NCBI GenBank assembly: GCA_014706295.1
Contig: JACSVZ010000022.1
Span: 13,844,830 to 13,908,829 of the forward strand
Source of the DNA: Lycocorax pyrrhopterus obiensis
Lineage: Eukaryota > Chordata > Aves > Passeriformes > Paradisaeidae
Direction of reading: 5' to 3'
DNA: 64,000 bases
This document shows positions 58,801 to 64,000 of the stretch, piece after piece. The notes below the pieces were generated by a model. That model did no database searches. It was not told where the DNA came from and was given only the letters and a program-made list of their open reading frames with translations. Both the position numbers and the translations under genes were made by a program. Within the stretch, counting starts at the first letter, position 1. Each line of letters opens with the position of its first letter.

Positions 58801-61800
58801 TTTTCTGTTAAAGGAAAGCTACAGGATATCACTAAACCTATCCCCAAAAATAAGGAAGAGGTATGTTCCTAAATGCTTTGCTCTCCAGAAGAGACCTGCA
58901 GCTCTTTGTCTGTTTTATCAATTTACAGGTGGTGAGGTTTAAGGGACACCTCCTTTCAATTACGATTTTTTTCTTAATGTGTAGCTCAGCTTAACAACGT
59001 ATAAAACTGACAGTGGAAAACATGCAAAGGGAGCTGTGCTGGAAACAGGGAATAACAATGAAGATTCCAGTCTCCAGTCTTGCTTTTCAGACACACTTTC
59101 TGCTAAAGACAAACTCCAGGATCCCACCGAGCCTCTCACTAAAAGTAAAGAGGTGAGTTAGTACATTCCTTGCTCTCAGAAGAGAGCTGCAGCTTGGCAT
59201 CTGTTTTATCTGCTTTCCAGGTGCCGAGGTTTAAGGGAAATGCATCTCCATATTAAACACAGATCATCTTGGTACCTGCTAATAGTTAATTTTTAAATAT
59301 TTGAGATAAATTACATAATTATTTATCATATGGATACAATGAAAGAATTATATCCCAACCAGATCATTTACAATTCATATTTTAAAAAAACAACAGGGAG
59401 TAAGTATTTCCTTAGTGACTTCCAATAAAAAAAAAAATTACTTTTCACAACATAAATGTGAGTTTCTGATGGAGACTTCTAAAAGCAATTTAATTTTGAA
59501 GGTAATAAATAAAACGGTGACTTTTCTTTTAGGATTGTGTACCACCATCTCCATTGTCTGCTTCCAGCAGGAGTAGAGTACAGTCTTGGATTAAAGAACC
59601 TTATGCCCCCATGAATGAGTCAGGTACAGACCCATTTAACCCAAAAGACTTCCTATGTGTCTCCATAAAGGTTAAGAAAAATGTTTTATTGCATAATAAT
59701 ATGGCCAAAGTTTTTTAATCTTGTTATATAGATTCAGTATTATTCCATTTTTTACTTTTTCTCATTTTCTCTGCTGTTTTAATTATCCCTAAAAAAACCT
59801 GAAAATTAGGCTCCAAAATACTGATTTAGTGAAGAGTTAGTTGTGTTCCAAAGAAAGAGGCATTCCCACTGATAATGGGGAAAAAATGGGGATAATGGTT
59901 TTATGAGGAAAAATCCCAGATTTGCTCATGAGTCAGAGTTCAGCTAATGTCCCCTCTATAAATGTAATGGTTATTAATTTTTATATAATTCTCATGTTTT
60001 AAAGCCAAGACACATCTTCCTAGAGTGTGCATCCAATGGGTCAATAAAATCTTCTTTATCCTCCCATCTGATTGTTCTAAATAATGCTAAAATGCAGCTT
60101 TGTTTCCACGTTTATTGAAGGACCGAGTGCACAGACATTCCTCAAACGGACTTATCACAGTGACACAGAAAGCAACTCTGATGAGGCAGAAACAAGCAAA
60201 GAGGAAAAGAAAGGAAGGAGAAGAATAAGTTTAAAGCCCAAAAAATTATTTAAAACAGATGATGCTGCTACTTACAGAGGTTGGTCATGGACTGACAGTG
60301 CAAAGTTTTAAAATAATGTGACAAATTCAAGTTTTAACAAGGAAATACAATATCCAAAAAAAAAAGGCATTTTACATGTTAAAGCAGAGAAATTAAAAAT
60401 TATGTTTGGAGACTGGATCCATATAAAAAGTCAGAAAATTGATATGAAACTAGAAACTGGTTTCAGCCATCTAATGGGTGACATTAATTTATATATAACA
60501 AAAGCTGTCCTAGGCCCTGTGCTAACTTCACATAGGGGACTTTCTAATACTGCTTTTGCCATTACGTTTTTGTTCTCTTCAGTGTCTGAAAGTGTCTCCA
60601 CTCGATCTGTAAATGACCTGTGTGGTTTGGATGGGGAATTCTGGGAGCCTGGTTGCTCAACCATCAGCATTTGTCAGCAGCTCCAGAAAGAATTTACCAA
60701 GAAAATTGAGGCAAGACTCTTCATGTGCAGTATCACTTGGGGGGTACATGAGCACACAGGTGACAGCTTGGCTTGCACCACACAATTACATTTTAAAAAA
60801 GGGGGTTTGCTGTGATATTAAGCACTGAACATACTACAGGGGTTGTTTTTCCTAAAGTGCAAATAATCTGAATTTCATGTTAAAACATCCTCACAGAACC
60901 GCTCCCGGAAAATGGATAATTTTAATAAGCAAACACTGAGAGCCACCCATCAGCATTTGGCAACAATGAGTTACCAGCTCCATGAATGCAGGTCAGTAGT
61001 GGAAGATTTCTGTTAAAACATCCTTAAAATGCACTGAATACCTTCTACAAGTAACCAGATTTGTTTTGGTAGGATCAGGCAGCTGGACAAATTTCATTTT
61101 ACTCTCACTGAAGAACTTGAGAAATTTGAAAAGGATTCTCAGTCCCTGAAAATCATGGAAAAAGAATTCTCGGTTTGTATTTTAGTTGTTTGATCGTGGA
61201 TAAAATGGAATTCTTGTGGAATCTGTAGATTATTCATATCATCTTTAACTTAAGATCATGAATTTTCAAAGCCCTTTTTGCTTCTAGTTGGGTCAAATTT
61301 CAAATAATGCGTTTGAGGAGTGAGGATGCTCTTAGAATTCCTGGGCCACTCTGTGTTTTCCTACATGTATCCACTATATGAATTCCTGTATGTTTTTCCT
61401 CCTACAATAAACTCCTACAAGTACTTTATGAGGCTGGTTTCTTCCAGCTTCTGTGGGGGCCATGTGACTCCTGCCCCTTCTGTGTTGAGTCTGTGGTTGT
61501 GGTCATTTTGTTCGTATTAGATATTAATTACTTTTAGTTTGGAAAATCAGTTCCTAATGATTAGCATCTCTTTTCTTTCCAGACCTTTTGGAAAAAGCAT
61601 TCCCACACTTTTAGTACGTACATGAAAAATGAGCAGCAGAGGTCAGTAGGGTTCACTAATCCTGGTTTGAGATTTGTGTTCTTTTCAGTTGAGGGAGAAG
61701 TCAGCACAACTCCTCTCTGCAACTTCTTCCATGAAAAGAGATGGTTGATGAGATAATGAGATTAAAATGTTCATGTAATTATTCTCCAGCTAAATTTCTC

Positions 61801-62866
61801 CACACACCTGAGGGACTGTTCCAGCAGTAACAATGATGGGGATATTTATCCATGCTTTAAATGCAAATAGACTGCCGACAATGGGATGTATTTGTGCTGT
61901 GTAGGAGGCTCATATGTAGCAAAGCTGTTTGAACTGCCTTTATTTCTTTAGAATTCAGATTCTTAAAGCTTCATTTGAAAAGAGTATCTACCATTCTGTT
62001 GACTATGAAGAAAATGTTTTTACTTCAGAGGTATGGTGAACTTTTGTTTTGCTTATTTTAATAATTCCTCAGTTGTATCCACAGATATCAGTACTGACTT
62101 TTTTCCTGAAGATTTTGTCCTCAGCATTATATTAATGATCCATAAGTATTTTTGTCGTTTTTAATATTCTTTAAATGTTCTTAATTTAACAATATTCAAT
62201 GTTTATGCCTAGATTTCACCCATTCCAAGGTGTGTGCAGTTATCAGGACTTTATTCTAGGTTCTGTGGCTTTGTTTATTGGTGTTACTCATGCAAGAAAG
62301 AACAAATTTAAATCACACATCCCCTTCCACAGGCAGGTGGCTGCGTGTGCATCTCTGTCTCTTGGTTATGACACATTTAGGGATGTCATTGTTTGCTTGA
62401 AAATGCGTTGGCAGTTGTGAGCAGAGGAGATGCATTCAGTGTCTTTTTGTAGATGCATCTGATGAAAGAAGACATAAAAGGACTCCAAGACAAATTTCTA
62501 AAAGAAATGGTAAATAAAGTTATCTTGTCCTCATTTTTATTTAGTTTTTTGCTGTTTGGACACTAAATTACTAAAATTTTAATTTCTGTTTTTTAATTTA
62601 TGTGAATGGACTCATTTAGTTCTGAGTCTTAATGTTGAAAAGTATCACATTTAATATGTTAAAAACAGCATGTACAGTGCACCAGGATTGCAATACATTA
62701 AATGAAATCTGCCTTTTTTTCAAAAGCATGTGATAAATGTAGTGTGATTGATGGGATAATCAGTGATAAAAGTGATAAAGGTAATTTTTTTGGACAGCAA
62801 GAAGAGGAGCTGTGTAACGTTCGCAGAGGATTGCAGACCTTGTTTCAATCAAAGGCAGAATTCTGA
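40853..62866 (+). CDS. SYCP2: Synaptonemal complex protein 2, 45 coding exons
   Basis: Meiotic chromosome axis (lateral element) protein that partners SYCP3 and HORMAD proteins in germ-cell nuclei. Forty-five coding exons with fully consistent phases total 4,488 nt (1,495 residues; human 1,530) if a 303-nt segment at 52920-53222 is removed. Order: N-terminal armadillo-like domain and Spt16M-like domain (residues about 1-400), a long charged disordered middle, and a C-terminal coiled coil (about 1343-1490) that pairs with SYCP3. Landmark peptides matching the family: [43 protein letters not shown] and VSESVS. The start is the first ATG of the exon beginning at 40832 (MPARNEMQ). Exon lists are in the four sub-entries. 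Oddities: a likely AT-AC intron, two GC-AG introns, an internal TAA inside the removed segment and a duplicated exon. Confidence 0.95.
42004..42936 (+). other. SYCP2: Probable AT-AC intron of SYCP2 (intron 3)
   Basis: Joining ...HGLVGR (ends at 42003) to MVNWFEK... (starts at 42937) reproduces the family sequence at this point without gaps. The intron then begins ATAAGTAAAA and ends in a pyrimidine tract CCTTTGTTTTCCCTTTAC, i.e. AT-AC ends with a U2-like donor core and not the U12 ATATCC. A GT-AG alternative (donor after 42007, acceptor before 42914) is in frame but inserts nine residues. Confidence 0.6.
48590..48825 (+). mobile_element. CR1 LINE 3' fragment in SYCP2 intron 14
   Basis: Sense-orientation CR1 words in order: GACAAGAGGAAATGGTCTCA, CCAGGGGAGGTTTAGGCTGGA, GGTTGTCAAGCCCTGGCACA, AGAACACAGTGGATGTGGCA, TTAGTGGTGGGCTTGGCAGT and GGACTCAAT. 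The copy is diverged and non-coding. Confidence 0.9.
52421..52523 (+). other. SYCP2: GC-AG intron of SYCP2 (intron 20)
   Basis: Donor TTTAG-GCAAGT at 52420/52421, the standard GC donor consensus, and acceptor CTCATTTAG at 52523. Using the nearby GTAATT instead would bring a TGA into frame, so the GC site is needed to read on into [11 protein letters not shown]. Confidence 0.85.
52920..53222 (+). other. SYCP2: In-frame exitron-like segment of SYCP2 containing a TAA
   Basis: 303 nt bounded by CAG-GTGATG (52919/52920) and TATTTCTTTCAG (acceptor ending at 53222), both phase 1. Read through, it is open for 101 codons except one TAA at 53102-53104, and the frame continues correctly on both sides. 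Its residues (for example RKNIDTATE) look like the SYCP2 family. Splicing it out keeps the frame; retaining it truncates the protein near residue 723. Confidence 0.75.
58650..59245 (+). repeat. SYCP2: SYCP2 tandem exon duplication (exons 35 and 36)
   Basis: Exon 35 (58690-58860, 57 codons) and exon 36 (58985-59152, 56 codons) are head-to-tail copies about 295 bp apart, with flanking intron sequence also duplicated (the GAGGTTTAAGGGA word recurs after each). Both start LSLTTYKT and share SGK, KGA, NNNEDS, CFSDT and KLQD. About 39 of 56 aligned residues are identical by eye count. Both are phase 0 at each end, so either or both can be included without a frameshift (residues 1105-1161 and 1162-1217). 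Confidence 0.95.
59533..62866 (+). other. SYCP2: SYCP2 C-terminal coiled-coil exons 37-45
   Basis: Exons: 59533-59623, 60121-60279, 60583-60710, 60897-60991, 61073-61172, 61583-61641, 61952-62030, 62453-62509 and 62798-62866 (TGA at 62864-62866; residues 1218-1495). From about residue 1343 the sequence has heptad-like hydrophobic spacing ([39 protein letters not shown]), the SYCP3-binding coiled coil of the family. Exon 38 carries basic clusters ([14 protein letters not shown]) typical of a nuclear localisation signal. Confidence 0.92.
60711..60896 (+). other. SYCP2: GC-AG intron of SYCP2 (intron 39)
   Basis: Donor ATTGAG-GCAAGA and acceptor CCTCACAG. The resulting [16 protein letters not shown] aligns without gaps to the family. 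A GT site at 60744 is also in phase and would add 11 residues. Confidence 0.7.
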
Positions 62867-64000
62867 AGTGATTTTTCAGATTCCTTCCTGAAATTCAAGG
62901 TGATTATAAATACTTTTGTAATGGAAGATTCGACAGCTTTTTCTTTTTTTTCCTTTTTTTGGTTACACTCAAGGAAACTACTGTAATGAAAGCATATTTT
63001 CCTTAATAATATTAAAATCTGTGTGGATAAGATTTTTCCACTCACCTGTGAGATTTGGAATTATTTTACTGAGTCTGCTAAAACGTAATTTGTAATTTTC
63101 TTTTTAGCACATGCTACTTTTAAATAAGTCTTCAGCAATCTTTATAGGTTAATTAACTGACTTTCAGAGAAATCACTTTGAATTGCACTTTGAATCTCTG
63201 TTTTGGGTCTGATCTAGAATACAGCCAGGAATTATTTAGGGACCAAACCACCTGGTTTGGTCTCAGTGCTGTTTGTCTTTGTTAGATTTCAGTAGGATTT
63301 TCTAAGAGAGAACACTCTCAACACTTGTGTTTGAACTGTGTTGCAAATAGTTGTATTAAACAAGTCAAGAAAAACAGATAATGTCTGTTGGGTTTTTTAC
63401 ACAATGTCATTGCTATTTTGCTTTAAATCAGTAAGAAGTCAGATAAAGCTGCTGTTCAAGTATTTTGGGTAGGAATTTAAAACCATAAGGCTGTGTTGTC
63501 TCTGGAAATGATTATACTGCAATTTCCAGTAAATAATTTGGTCCACTCATCCCATTTACGTAAGTGTAGGGATGTTTTCTGAGCCTCTGGGGTTTGTGTG
63601 GTTTGGGGTTTTTTTGAGCCTGTGCTCACTGTAATCTCCACTAGATGGACCCCGTGAGATGTTAAACTTTTCTTTGCACTGCTCTGATTTTTATCTGACT
63701 GGAACAGGACTTTTCTTGTAACTTACAAGGTTTTAAAAGTGCACTGCAAGACCCAAGTTCTTTTCTTACAGTGAGGCAATGTTGGAAAGATAATACAACA
63801 GCCTTGGTTTTAGTTAGTGACAGGAACTGTGCACTGCAGGCCTGTTTCTCTTTCCCGTTGGGAAGAAACTGCCCAAGAACAGCCTCCCTGAGCCCTCTGA
63901 GGTGTGATCCCAAATTGCAGCAGGAACCGAGCCCAATCCATGGCCCAGGGAGTGTCCATACACCTCCACAGACTCCCCAGCAGCAGGCAGGCAGTGCTCA
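62867..64000 (+). other. SYCP2 3' UTR and downstream flank
   Basis: AT-rich sequence after the SYCP2 stop codon. A variant poly(A) signal ATTAAA lies near 63010-63015; no canonical AATAAA is evident close by. The remainder to the window end shows no gene. Confidence 0.5.

Noticed and set aside
60318..60815. 165-codon plus-strand ORF
   Set aside because: Reads intron sequence on both sides of SYCP2 exon 39 in the exon's frame; only 60583-60710 has splice-site and family support.
1..64000. CRISPR arrays, bacterial operons, rRNA or tRNA genes
   Set aside because: None seen; gene structure and repeats are vertebrate.

Overview
The window is vertebrate nuclear DNA, most likely from a passerine bird. 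The genes are split into many short exons joined by compact GT-AG introns. The interspersed repeats are truncated CR1 LINE fragments and one songbird-type retroviral LTR, and there are two GC-rich CpG-island promoters. The gene order CDH26 - FAM217B - PPP1R3D - SYCP2 matches human 20q13.33 (chicken chromosome 20 region). Family assignments rest on recalled protein families and visible motifs; no database search was run.

Layout. Bases 1-11.2 kb are AT-rich with no convincing gene, apart from one weak candidate exon at 5.48-5.77 kb. On the minus strand, 11.5-21.8 kb holds a complete cadherin-26 gene of 16 coding exons, whose phases all join to a 797-residue reading frame. One of its introns contains a ~100-bp minisatellite that has copied the exon's own splice donor. 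At 22-24 kb there is a retroviral LTR in the same orientation as CDH26 and a 46-bp minisatellite. FAM217B (minus, 4 coding exons, 466 residues) occupies 28.1-31.1 kb. A CpG island at 32.0-32.7 kb probably serves as a bidirectional promoter for FAM217B and for the plus-strand PPP1R3D (33.35-34.27 kb, 307 residues). The same island carries a 163-codon ORF with six DSLQ/DSLE repeats that I do not recognise. After the PPP1R3D 3' UTR (to ~37.2 kb), a second CpG island at 39.7-40.0 kb begins SYCP2, a synaptonemal-complex lateral-element gene. Its 45 coding exons run from 40.85 to 62.87 kb and give 1,495 residues.

The genes are functionally unrelated: epithelial/leukocyte adhesion (CDH26), an uncharacterised disordered protein (FAM217B), glycogen-targeting of PP1 (PPP1R3D) and meiotic chromosome axis (SYCP2). 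The most unusual material is in SYCP2. It has an intron whose best model is AT-AC, two GC-AG introns, a 303-nt in-frame stretch of former coding sequence that carries a TAA but is flanked by good splice sites (apparent intronization or exitron), and a tandem duplication of one exon. The DSLQ/DSLE ORF and the splice-donor minisatellite in CDH26 are the other leads.
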